In this document: positions 56,509 through 64,000 of the stretch, in pieces
How positions within the stretch are numbered: the stretch's first letter is position 1
Layout: each line of letters opens with the position of its first letter
From: Hyphomicrobium_A sp963728165
GTDB lineage: Bacteria > Pseudomonadota > Alphaproteobacteria > Rhizobiales > Hyphomicrobiaceae
Reading direction: 5' to 3'
DNA: 64,000 nucleotides
Assembly: GCA_963728165.1 (NCBI GenBank)
Contig: CAVSIY010000006.1
Coordinates: 62,001 to 126,000 of the forward strand
The notes under the pieces: model-generated
Told to the model about the DNA's origin: nothing
The model's database searches: none
What the model saw: only the letters and a program-made list of their open reading frames with translations
Program-made: the position numbers and the translations under genes

Positions 56509-57471
56509 TTAATTTTCCGAAGGGTGCCAAACCGAGACCAGTCCGTCAAGGCCGAGTGTCGACAGGCTCGGGTCCCGCACGAGGAGGCGGCCCAGGAAGG
56601 ATTGGCCAAAAAGGCCCTCCGCCGCCCGGCCGAGCGAGCTCCAGAGGCCGAAGGTCCCCGACGACTCCGGCTTCCAGTCGACGACCTTGGCCGCCTCGTC
56701 GACGTGGCGCGTCTTGCGCAGCCAATCGACCGCCTGGTCCTCGCCCCCGATCTCGTCGACGAGCTTGTAGTCGAGCGCCTCCCGCCCGGTGAAGACGCGG
56801 CCCTGCACCAGTCCGGGGATGGTGTCAGGCTTTATCTTGCGCCGCGTCTCGACGAGGGAGAGGAACCACTTGAAGCCCTCCTCGATCATCGACTTGGTGA
56901 CCACTTTGCCTTCCTCGTTCAGCGGCTCGAACGGAGACGGCACGGCCTTCAGAGGCCCGCTTTTGATCTCGTTGAACTTCACCCCGATCTTGTCGAGCAT
57001 CTGGCTCACCTCGGGCCACTGGATGAGCACGCCGACCGAGCCGGTGATCGTGTTGGCGCGCGACACGATGTGGTCGGCGCCGAGCCCGACGATGTAGCCG
57101 GCGGAAGCGGCCACGGTTCCGAACTGCGCCACCACCGGCTTCTTTTTGGCCAGATCACGCAGCGCCCCGAAGAGCGCCTCGCCGCCGGTCGTGGTGCCGC
57201 CGGGACTGTTCACGAACACGAGGACGGCCTTGACGTTGTCGGCGTCGCCCACACGCTTCAGAAGCTCGAGCTGATCCCGGCTCTCCAGGATAGTGCCTTC
57301 GATGGCGATGCGCGCGATCTGCTTTTCCCCGAATGCCGTCGACAGCTTGTCGCCGGCGGCGCCGAGGGCGAACAAGGCGACGATGATGCCGGTGATGGCG
57401 AGCGCCCGCCAGAAGGTGAGACGGCGGCGCAGCCGGCGGCGGTCGAGCAGGGTATCGATCTCAGTGGTCAT
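56509..57471 (-). CDS. sppA: Signal peptide peptidase SppA
   Basis: Membrane serine protease (S49 family) that degrades cleaved signal peptides. 320 residues: one N-terminal helix (ALAITGIIVALFALGAAGDK), FVNSPGGTTTGGEALFGAL, catalytic Ser in GTVAASAGYIVGLGAD and catalytic Lys region in GSVGVLIQWPEVSQMLDKIG. This is the short, single-domain form. ATG 57471 has GGAGGGCCCG upstream. It sits between rpsA and ihfB in the usual order. Confidence 0.94.
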   Translation of the reverse strand: MTTEIDTLLDRRRLRRRLTFWRALAITGIIVALFALGAAGDKLSTAFGEKQIARIAIEGTILESRDQLELLKRVGDADNVKAVLVFVNSPGGTTTGGEALFGALRDLAKKKPVVAQFGTVAASAGYIVGLGADHIVSRANTITGSVGVLIQWPEVSQMLDKIGVKFNEIKSGPLKAVPSPFEPLNEEGKVVTKSMIEEGFKWFLSLVETRRKIKPDTIPGLVQGRVFTGREALDYKLVDEIGGEDQAVDWLRKTRHVDEAAKVVDWKPESSGTFGLWSSLGRAAEGLFGQSFLGRLLVRDPSLSTLGLDGLVSVWHPSEN

Positions 57472-57661
57472 CGGGCCCTCCTGCCTCGCGCGCCCGCCCG
57501 CGGGGCGAGCAGGCGCGCAGAGGTTAGGCAACGTTGCAGCGGCCTTCAATAGACGAGTGCCGGATGGGTAGAAGGCACCGTCTGCGAAACGTTAGCGCGG
57601 CGGGGTAGACCCGCCGCGCCCGATGGTCTCAGCCCGTGCGCTTTGCATCAAGCGCGCCGGC

Positions 57662-59452
57662 TCAATCCTTCTCCGGCTCCTCGCCGTTGTCGCCGTTGTC
57701 GCCGGTCTCGGCGCTATCGGCGGTATCGGCGCTATCGGCGGTATCGGCGGTCTCGCGCTTCTTGATGGCAGCCTTGAAGATGTCGCCGAGCGAGGCGCCG
57801 GAGTCCGACGAGCCGTATTGGGCCACGGCCTGCTTCTCCTCGGCGATCTCCAGCGCCTTGATGGAGACGCCGATACGGCGTGCGGCCTTGTCGGCGTTGG
57901 TCACGAAGGCATCGACCTTGTCGCCGACGTTGAAGCGCTCGGGCCGCTGCTCGGAGCGGTCGCGCGACAGGTCGGAGCGCTTGACGAAGGCGGTGAGCTC
58001 TGACTCGGCGATCTTCACCTCGATGCCGTTCTCCTGAACGGTGACGACCGTGCAGGTGACGATGTCGCCCTTCTTGTACTTGGCGAGCGCATCGATGGGG
58101 TCACCGGAGAGCTGCTTGATGCCGAGCGAGATGCGCTCCTTCTGGCTGTCGACGTCGAGCACCACCGCTTTGACGGTGTCGCCCTTCTTGTAGTCCTTGA
58201 TCACCTCGTCGCCGGGCTTCGACCAGTCGAGGTCGGAGAGATGCACCATGCCGTCGACGCCGCCGTCGAGGCCGATGAAGAGCCCGAACTCGGTGATGTT
58301 GCGGATGGGGCCTTCGACCTCGGAGCCTTTGGGATGCACCGCGAGGAAGGATTCCCACGGGTTCTCCTGGGTCTGCTTGAGGCCGAGCGAGATGCGCCGC
58401 TTGTTGGAATCGACCTCCAGGATCTGCACCTCGACCTGCTGGCTCGTGGAGACGATCTTGCCGGGGTGCACGTTCTTCTTGGTCCAGCTCATCTCCGAGA
58501 CGTGGATCAGGCCCTCGACGCCCGGCTCCAGCTCCACGAAGGCGCCGTAGTCGGCGATGTTGGTCACGGTGCCCTGTACGCGCGCGCCGACCGGGTACTT
58601 GGTCTCGATCGACTGCCAGGGATCGGCCTGCAGCTGCTTCATGCCGAGCGAGATGCGCTGCGTCTCGGGGTTGATGCGGATGATCTGCACCTTCACCGTG
58701 TCGCCGACGTTCAAGATCTCGGAGGGGTGATTGACGCGGCGCCAGGCCATGTCGGTGACGTGCAGCAGGCCGTCGATGCCGCCCAGATCGATGAAGGCAC
58801 CGTAATCGGTGATGTTCTTGACGAGACCGTCGATCACCTGGCCCTCCTCGAGGCGGGCGACGATGTCGGCGCGCTGCTCGGCGCGGGTCTCCTCCAGAAC
58901 CGAGCGGCGCGACACGACGATGTTGCCGCGGCGGCGGTCCATCTTCAGTATCTGGAACTGCTGGGGCTGGTGCATCAAGGGGCCGATGTCGCGCACGGGG
59001 CGGATGTCGACCTGAGAGCCGGGAAGAAAGGCGACGGCACCGTCGAGATCGACGGTAAAGCCGCCCTTGACCTTGTTGAAGATGACGCCGGAGACCTTCT
59101 CGCCCTTCTCGAACTGCTTCTCGAGCCTGGTCCAGCTCTCCTCGCGGCGCGCCTTGTCGCGCGAGAGCACCGCCTCGCCCAGCGCGTTCTCGACCCGCTC
59201 CAGGTAGACCTCGACCTCGTCGCCGACCTTCAGCTCCGACGGCTGGCCGGCCATGGCGAACTCGCGCAGCGGCACGCGGCCTTCCATCTTGAGGCCGACA
59301 TCGATGACGGCGAGATCCTTCTCGATGCCGACGATCTTGCCTTTGACGACCGAGCCCTCGAACACGTCCTCCTTGGACAGGCTCTCGGCGAGCAGGGCTG
59401 CGAACTCGTCGCGCGTGGGGTTCATCTCCTTCGAGGTGGCAACTTGCGGCAT
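57662..59452 (-). CDS. rpsA: 30S ribosomal protein S1
   Basis: About 596 residues with six S1 (OB-fold) repeats, e.g. VFEGSVVKGKIVGIEKDLAV, VGARVQGTVTNIADYGAFVE, EVEGPIRNITEFGLFIGLDG; needed to initiate on structured mRNAs. The tail ends in a low-complexity acidic run (ADTADSADTADSAETGDNGD), coded by a GCGGTATCG-like repeat on the plus strand, and looks disordered. ATG 59452 with AAGGAG about 12 bases upstream is preferred; GTG 59464 and ATG 59425 are alternatives. Confidence 0.96.
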   Translation of the reverse strand: MPQVATSKEMNPTRDEFAALLAESLSKEDVFEGSVVKGKIVGIEKDLAVIDVGLKMEGRVPLREFAMAGQPSELKVGDEVEVYLERVENALGEAVLSRDKARREESWTRLEKQFEKGEKVSGVIFNKVKGGFTVDLDGAVAFLPGSQVDIRPVRDIGPLMHQPQQFQILKMDRRRGNIVVSRRSVLEETRAEQRADIVARLEEGQVIDGLVKNITDYGAFIDLGGIDGLLHVTDMAWRRVNHPSEILNVGDTVKVQIIRINPETQRISLGMKQLQADPWQSIETKYPVGARVQGTVTNIADYGAFVELEPGVEGLIHVSEMSWTKKNVHPGKIVSTSQQVEVQILEVDSNKRRISLGLKQTQENPWESFLAVHPKGSEVEGPIRNITEFGLFIGLDGGVDGMVHLSDLDWSKPGDEVIKDYKKGDTVKAVVLDVDSQKERISLGIKQLSGDPIDALAKYKKGDIVTCTVVTVQENGIEVKIAESELTAFVKRSDLSRDRSEQRPERFNVGDKVDAFVTNADKAARRIGVSIKALEIAEEKQAVAQYGSSDSGASLGDIFKAAIKKRETADTADSADTADSAETGDNGDNGEEPEKD

Positions 59453-59659
59453 GCGGAACGTCACTCCTTAAATCAGGCGTTGGGTTGAGGGCCTCAAGCG
59501 ACTGGGCCCCGATCATGGATTGAAACGGCGCTGACCTTCCGCCACGGCAACCGTGGTCGGACAGTCTCCTGCCGGCTCATGCGAATGCTGGATCTCAAAA
59601 CCGCTGTGATGGGCTTCAGCCCGCCAACGCGAATTTGGACGCCCACATTAGAGAGCGCC

Positions 59660-60286
59660 CTATCGGCCGATCTTCCTCTTGATCAATCCGACAACGGCTT
59701 CGAACGCCGCCTCTATATCCAAGTCCGAGGTTTCGAGCAAGTCGGCGTCGGGGGCGGCCCGCATAGGGGCGCTTTCGCGGCCGGCGTCACGGGCGTCCCG
59801 GCGCTCGATATCGGCGAGAATTGCGTCATAGGTGACGGCGAGCCCCTGCTCCTGGCGCTCGGCAAAGCGGCGCCAGGCGCGCACCTCGGGCCGGGCGGTG
59901 ACATAAACCTTGGCGTCGGCACTGGGGCAGACCACCGTGCCGATGTCGCGGCCGTCGAGGACGGCGCCGCCTGCCTGAGCGGCGAAGGCACGCTGGTAGT
60001 CGAGAAGGGCCACCCGCACTGCCGCCATGCTGGCGACGATCGAGGCCGCCTCCCCGGCGCCCGGCGTGCGCAGGTCGGGATCGTCCAGCGATCGCGGGTC
60101 GAGGCTGCGCGCCGTTGCCAGCGCCGCCCAGGGGTCGGCGAGCTTGTAGCCGCCGGCCACAACGTCGCGCGCCACCCCGCGGTAGAGCAGGCCGGTGTCG
60201 AGGCAAGGCAGGCCCCACGCTTCAGCGATGCGCTTGGCGAGCGTGCCTTTGCCGGAGGCGGCCGGACCGTCGATGGCGATGATCAT
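59660..60286 (-). CDS. cmk: Cytidylate kinase
   Basis: Phosphorylates CMP and dCMP. 208 residues: P-loop IIAIDGPAASGKGTLAKRI, LDTGLLYRGVARDV, VLDGRDIGTVVCPSADAKVY and RDARDAGRESAPMRAAPDA, all family hallmarks. ATG 60286 overlaps the aroA stop by four bases, so translation is coupled. It is followed by about 200 bases without a gene before rpsA. Confidence 0.96.
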   Translation of the reverse strand: MIIAIDGPAASGKGTLAKRIAEAWGLPCLDTGLLYRGVARDVVAGGYKLADPWAALATARSLDPRSLDDPDLRTPGAGEAASIVASMAAVRVALLDYQRAFAAQAGGAVLDGRDIGTVVCPSADAKVYVTARPEVRAWRRFAERQEQGLAVTYDAILADIERRDARDAGRESAPMRAAPDADLLETSDLDIEAAFEAVVGLIKRKIGR

Positions 60287-61653
60287 GGCGCTGTCCCCGG
60301 AGCGTCGAAAGTTGCGCCGAGCCCTTCCATCAGGACGCGGAACTCCGGAAAGCTCGTCGCCACCATCGTTACGTCGTCGACCGTCACCGGACGCTCCGCG
60401 GCGAGCCCCAGCGTCAGGAAGGCCATGGCGATGCGGTGGTCGAGGTGCGTTGCCACCGTGCCGCCGCCGGGCACGCGGGCAGCCCCTTTGACGATCAGCG
60501 TGTCGCCCTCGGCGCGCGCCGCAACGCCGTTGGCGACGAGCCCAGCCACCGTGGCGGCCAGCCGATCGCTCTCCTTCACCTTGAGCTCGGCAAGGCCCTC
60601 CATGCGCGTCTCCCCTGCGGCCACAGCGGCGACGACGGCAAGTGCGGGATACTCGTCGATCATGCTGGGCGCGCGCGCCGCCGGCACGACGACGCCCTTG
60701 AGCTTGGAAGCGCGCACGCGAATGTCGGCGACGGGCTCGCCGCCTTCCTCGCGCGCATTGGTGAGGGCGAGATCGCCGCCCATCTCCTTCAGCGTCAGAT
60801 AGAAGCCGGCGCGCGTCGGGTTCACCAGCACGCCCTCGATGGTGATGTCCGAGCCCGGCACCAGAAGTGCCGCGGCGGCGAGGAAGGCCGCCGAGCTCGG
60901 ATCGCCCGGCACTGCTACGTCGCGGCCAGTCAGTTCCGCATCGCCCTCCACCGTGATGTGCTGCTTGCCGTCCTTCGCGAAGCTGCGCACGCGCGCGCCG
61001 AAATACTTGAGCATGCGCTCGGTGTGATCGCGGGTTGCCTCGCTCTCGATAACCGTCGTGGTGCCCGCCGCGCCGAGCCCCGCGAGAAGGATCGCGCTCT
61101 TCACCTGCGCCGACGGCACGGGAAGCTCATACGTGATGGGAACGAGCGCGGAAGTGCCGCGCACGGCGAGCGGCAGCCGGTCGCGGCCGCCCTCGACCTC
61201 CAGCCCCATCTCCTTCAAGGGATCGAGCACGCGCGCCATCGGCCGCTTCTGCAAGGAGGCATCGCCCGTCAGCTCGACGCGCATGTCGTGGCAGGCGATG
61301 ACGCCGAGCATGAGCCGCGTGCCAGTGCCGGAATTGCCGAAGTCGAGCGCAGAGGCGGGCTCGCGCAAGCCGCCGACGCCACGGCCGGTCACCCGCCAAG
61401 TGCCACCTTCTTTCTCCACAAGCGCGCCGAGCGCCTGCAGGGCCTTCCCCGTATTGAGTACATCCTCGGCCTCGAGCAGGCCCGAAATGCGGCTCACGCC
61501 CGAGGCGAGCGCTCCCAGAATGAGGGCCCGGTGCGAGATCGACTTGTCGCCCGGCACGGCAACGCGCCCCTTGAGCGGGCCGCTAGCGCGTGCGCTCAAA
61601 GCTCGGGGCGCGAGGGCGGTTTGGGAGGACACCTTGGGTCGGGGCTCCAGCAC
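60283..61653 (-). CDS. aroA: 3-phosphoshikimate 1-carboxyvinyltransferase (EPSP synthase)
   Basis: Sixth step of the shikimate pathway. 456 residues: VPGDKSISHRALILGALASG, LDFGNSGTGTRLMLG (class II-like signature), VPSAQVKSAILLAGL, EYPALAVVAAVA and a C-terminal HLDHRIAMAFLTLGL. The N-terminal motif GDKSISHRA with NSGTGTRL resembles the glyphosate-tolerant class II enzymes of Agrobacterium CP4 type (inference). The start is GTG 61653. It heads aroA-cmk-rpsA. Confidence 0.95.
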   Translation of the reverse strand: MLEPRPKVSSQTALAPRALSARASGPLKGRVAVPGDKSISHRALILGALASGVSRISGLLEAEDVLNTGKALQALGALVEKEGGTWRVTGRGVGGLREPASALDFGNSGTGTRLMLGVIACHDMRVELTGDASLQKRPMARVLDPLKEMGLEVEGGRDRLPLAVRGTSALVPITYELPVPSAQVKSAILLAGLGAAGTTTVIESEATRDHTERMLKYFGARVRSFAKDGKQHITVEGDAELTGRDVAVPGDPSSAAFLAAAALLVPGSDITIEGVLVNPTRAGFYLTLKEMGGDLALTNAREEGGEPVADIRVRASKLKGVVVPAARAPSMIDEYPALAVVAAVAAGETRMEGLAELKVKESDRLAATVAGLVANGVAARAEGDTLIVKGAARVPGGGTVATHLDHRIAMAFLTLGLAAERPVTVDDVTMVATSFPEFRVLMEGLGATFDAPGTAP

Positions 61654-61844
61654 CGCGGCACCCGCGGCGGCTCAGGTTTTGCGGGCATAGAGCCGAGGCA
61701 CGCCGCCCCTGTCAACGCCGCCGGGCCTTCCGGCCCCGCGGCCTGTCGCTTTGCTCTCCCCCACTGCCTTCAACAACCCTTTTGACAAGGCAGGGACGGT
61801 GTGGCAGATCGCGAGAAATTCCCCCCTCTCTCAAGGTTGGCTTC

Positions 61845-62222
61845 ATGGCGACCACCAAGCAAGACCGCGGAACCAAGCGCACCTGCCAGAACGGCGAGTG
61901 CGGCGCCCGCTTCTACGATCTCAATCACAGTCCGATCAAATGTCCGATCTGCGGGGCGAGCTACGTGATCGCCTCCTCGCCCATGACGGCCTCCGCGCCG
62001 CCGCCCGAGGAGAAAGCGCCGCGCAAGCCCAAGAAGGAGGAGTTCACCCCCGCAGCTGCCCCAGAGGAGGCCGCAGCGGCCGACGAGCTCGCCGACGTGG
62101 AGACCGACGAGACGGTCGCCGACGACGAGGACGAGACCTTCCTCGAGGAAGAGGAGGAGGAGGGCGGCGACGTGTCGAATATCATCGGCGGCCCCGTCAA
62201 AGAGGGCGAGGAGGAGCGCTGA
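61845..62222 (+). CDS. FYDLN acid-domain protein (TIGR02300 family)
   Basis: 125 residues. The N-terminal half has two Cys pairs (TCQNGEC and CPICGASYV) around ARFYDLNHSPIKCP, a likely zinc ribbon. The C-terminal half is extremely acidic (DEDETFLEEEEEEGGD). Function unknown; the family occurs widely in alphaproteobacteria next to aroA, divergently as here. ATG 61845 agrees with homologues (MATTKQDRGTKRTC). Confidence 0.9.
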   Translation: MATTKQDRGTKRTCQNGECGARFYDLNHSPIKCPICGASYVIASSPMTASAPPPEEKAPRKPKKEEFTPAAAPEEAAAADELADVETDETVADDEDETFLEEEEEEGGDVSNIIGGPVKEGEEER

Positions 62223-62367
62223 GGGCGCGCCTGCGCGTGCAGCGCGGCAGCGAGCGCGGCCAGCGAACTTGGCCCTTGCAGTTTCACAGCGAAGGCCCTA
62301 ATCAGGCCCACTGCTCAGGGCGCGCGCAGGCCGCGCTCGGGGCACACTTTCCAAGATCCCAATGGTC

Positions 62368-62443
62368 GGGGCCGTAGCTCAGTTGGGAGAGCGCGTGAAT
62401 GGCATTCACGAGGTCAGCGGTTCGATCCCGCTCGGCTCCACCA
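62368..62443 (+). tRNA. tRNA-Ala (anticodon GGC)
   Basis: Complete cloverleaf with acceptor GGGGCCG/CGGCTCC (one G-T pair), D arm GCTCAGTTGGGAGAGC, anticodon stem CGTGA/TCACG with loop ATGGCAT (GGC), T arm GCGGTTCGATCCCGC and encoded ACCA. It reads alanine codon GCC. The last 18 bases recur at 63089-63106. Confidence 0.97.
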
Positions 62444-62476
62444 AATTTCCAAAAGGGCGCCCCGACTGAACGGCCC

Positions 62477-62959
62477 CTAGTTGTACTCTCCCGCTGCAAT
62501 GGCCTCGGGATCGAGAACAGGCATAAGCTCCTTCGCTTCACCCCGGCGAACGCGTCCGTCGAAACGGGCACCTTCTGAAATGGCCAGCGATTGGTGCATG
62601 ATGTCGCCATCGACCTCGGACGTGCTGGAGAGCGTGACAGACACGGCACGGATGGAGCCGCGCACGGCACCATTGACGTCGATCTTCTCGGCACAAACCA
62701 TGCCCTCGACGGAGCCGCCTTCTGTGATGGTCACTTGCTTACCGTGGACGTTACCGCGAACGTCGCCGTCCACCCGAAGCTTGTTCTGAGAGACGATCGT
62801 GATCTTCTCGCCAAGAAGCGTGAGATCCCGGCCGATCACAGATGTCCCGGATTGCGGCTCAAATGACGTTGTCGATTGCGGCCCTGAAGCCGGTTCCCCG
62901 ACACGCGATAGACCGGGCTTGGACTGATCTGGAGTAGGCCTTGCGCTGGCACCGAACAT
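62477..62959 (-). CDS. Bactofilin
   Basis: 160-residue polymer-forming cytoskeletal protein. Core beta-helix of short repeats: TSVIGRDLTLLGEKITIVSQ, LRVDGDVRGNVHGKQVTITE, GSVEGMVCAEKIDVNGAVRG, SEVDGDIMHQSLAISEGARF, with disordered ends. Bactofilins scaffold cell-shape, stalk and wall-synthesis functions. No adjacent M23 peptidase gene is seen, unlike many bactofilin operons. It converges on tRNA-Ala. Confidence 0.92.
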   Translation of the reverse strand: MFGASARPTPDQSKPGLSRVGEPASGPQSTTSFEPQSGTSVIGRDLTLLGEKITIVSQNKLRVDGDVRGNVHGKQVTITEGGSVEGMVCAEKIDVNGAVRGSIRAVSVTLSSTSEVDGDIMHQSLAISEGARFDGRVRRGEAKELMPVLDPEAIAAGEYN

Positions 62960-63305
62960 GATATCCCCCGTACGCTACTGATACTGAAACCTATGAAGCC
63001 CCCAGACTAACGCGCCTTCCAAGGCGGGATTTTGTCGAAGGCCGGAAAATCACGGCGTGGGATGTTCGGCGGCCCACCAATGTTGGCTTCCCGCTCGGCT
63101 CCACCATTTTCATTTGCCCAGCCAGCCGCCGCACCACCCCTGCACGCGGTGGCTCCGGTTCGAGCTTGGTGGTCTCACCTCCACCAAACGCCAACGTTGG
63201 CACCGCCCGAGATTCCAGTGGGCGCGACGTTCGCCACGGTTGCTTGCCGCCGCTTGCAGGTCCATCGTCGCCCGATTAGCTATTCCAGCGTCGGCGCGCG
63301 ATCCC
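62960..63305. other. Intergenic region with a copy of the tRNA-Ala 3' end
   Basis: TCCCGCTCGGCTCCACCA at 63089-63106 repeats exactly the last 18 bases of tRNA-Ala (62426-62443) in the same orientation. Further on, GGTTCGAGC and CTCCACCA (about 63148-63186) look tRNA-like but do not fold into a complete tRNA. No convincing gene is present. The repeat could be an old attachment-site scar or a decayed tRNA copy. Confidence 0.5.
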
Positions 63306-63671
63306 ATGCCAATTACGCTGCGCAACGTCCGACCTGATGCAGCAGCCAAGCTCAGGCAGCTCGAATCGGGTGCGGCCGCGCTGGATCGCGCCGCAAGAGA
63401 CCTGATCCCAGAAGAGCTTCGCCATCGCTTAAGGCCGCGGCGTCCCCTCCGCGTGACCATCAAGGCGAGGGCATACCTTCGCTACCTTCGGGCTGCAGGC
63501 CACGCGGCAGAAAGCTCCCTGGCCTCGCTGGCTCGCACGGCGCCGCATATCGCAGCCGGGTTTCGCTTCCTGCGTGGTCTGTTGGCCGACGCCGTCTTTT
63601 GTATCTCGCTGTCAGGCGCGGTGCTTGTTGCCTTGGCGCTAGCGATCATGCTTGTGGCGCCACCCGCCTGA
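63306..63671 (+). CDS. Hypothetical protein with C-terminal membrane helix
   Basis: 121 residues. The first 80 are helical and Arg-rich (LRNVRPDAAAKLRQLESGAA, HRLRPRRPLRVTIKARAYLR), the end is one membrane helix (VFCISLSGAVLVALALAIML), suggesting a cytoplasmic basic head anchored by its tail. ATG 63306 (MPITLRNV) lacks a strong ribosome site, and the open frame extends further upstream. No family recognised. Confidence 0.5.
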   Translation: MPITLRNVRPDAAAKLRQLESGAAALDRAARDLIPEELRHRLRPRRPLRVTIKARAYLRYLRAAGHAAESSLASLARTAPHIAAGFRFLRGLLADAVFCISLSGAVLVALALAIMLVAPPA

Positions 63672-63678
63672 GGGTCGC

Positions 63679-63978
63679 CTACCAGGCGTGGTCGTCGCCG
63701 CTGTCGGTATCGCAGTAGTTGTGGATGCGGATGTCGCTGCCGATGACGCGGCAGATCTCATCCTTCTTGGCCGGGCTGTTGCGCACCGCCTCGTTGCTGA
63801 CCTTGAACCCGTATTTGCGCGCGACCTCCGCCACATAGTTGTCGTTGCAGTAGGGCGTCGAGATCTCTTGGCCATTGACCATCTGATAGCCTTCGCGGCA
63901 GGCGATGCGCGCTTGGGCGCTGACGCTGCCGAGAACGAGCAAGCCCAAGCAAATCGCGAACGTGCGCGTCAGGAACAT
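63679..63978 (-). CDS. Small exported Cys-containing protein
   Basis: 99 residues with a signal peptide (LTRTFAICLGLLVLGSVSAQ) and a short mature part with four cysteines (IACREGYQ, TPYCNDNYVAEVARKYGF, EICRVIGSDI, HNYCDTDSG), probably two disulfides. Similar small periplasmic proteins occur in Rhizobiales without known function. ATG 63978 has GGAGGCGG upstream, a strong site. Confidence 0.75.
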   Translation of the reverse strand: MFLTRTFAICLGLLVLGSVSAQARIACREGYQMVNGQEISTPYCNDNYVAEVARKYGFKVSNEAVRNSPAKKDEICRVIGSDIRIHNYCDTDSGDDHAW

Positions 63979-64000
63979 GAACCGCCTCCAATAAATCCTT

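Noticed and set aside
58241..59488. A 415-codon plus-strand frame opposite rpsA
   Set aside because: Antisense shadow of S1; Asp/Leu/Ala-rich with no recognisable fold or ribosome site.
62444..63088. A small integrated element between the tRNA-Ala repeats
   Set aside because: It contains only a bactofilin of normal composition and no integrase.

Overview
The window is GC-rich DNA of an alphaproteobacterium of the order Hyphomicrobiales (Rhizobiales). Evidence is gene order as well as gene content: chvI-chvG-hprK-EIIA-HPr, divL-(tsaE-amgK)-murU-addB-addA-trxA, and aroA-cmk-rpsA-sppA-ihfB-lapA-trpF-trpB-trpA-accD-folC. Small families typical of this order are also present (FYDLN-acid protein, DUF930, DUF1499, an AccD without its zinc finger). 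The genus cannot be named from the sequence; a Hyphomicrobium-like lineage is a guess.

Layout. (1) 1-7904: a phospho-signalling island with two Hanks-type kinases, a PP2C phosphatase, an FHA protein and a secreted vWA-TM-FHA protein on the minus strand, divergent from a lipoprotein-type trypsin-TM-FHA-FHA protein. (2) 8099-17646: tRNA-Pro and housekeeping genes (MBL hydrolase, pdxH, fabI, a histidine phosphatase, aroC, an aldo/keto reductase, a methyltransferase). (3) 17647-24383: an accessory stretch with small exported proteins, several families of palindromic intergenic repeats and the remains of a SIR2-like gene of lower GC. (4) 24384-28827: a membrane glycosyltransferase, pyrE, a toxin-antitoxin pair with a perfect 18-bp operator, a lipoprotein and a HugZ-like protein. 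(5) 28961-36295: ChvGI and the nitrogen-type PTS, a Tad-like vWA protein, and ahcY behind a probable SahR operator. (6) 36589-48626: divL, cell-wall recycling (amgK, murU), AddAB recombination and thioredoxin. (7) 48836-63978: a second Tad-like protein, folC, accD and trp genes, ihfB, sppA, rpsA, cmk, aroA, tRNA-Ala, a bactofilin and small exported proteins.

The most unusual region is the first one. Both membrane FHA proteins put a protease or a vWA-like domain outside the inner membrane and an FHA phospho-threonine reader inside; soluble kinases and a tail-anchored phosphatase would set the phosphorylation state. I read it as a possible transmembrane phospho-signalling or proteolysis switch.

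At least 15 single-base indels, mostly one-base insertions, often in short homopolymers, break otherwise conserved genes (both FHA membrane proteins, kinase 2, PP2C, chvI, ahcY, a glycosyltransferase and others). In each case removing or adding one base restores conserved residues and, for ahcY, the usual length. I treat these as probable assembly or sequencing errors rather than true pseudogenes, and give the repaired gene span.
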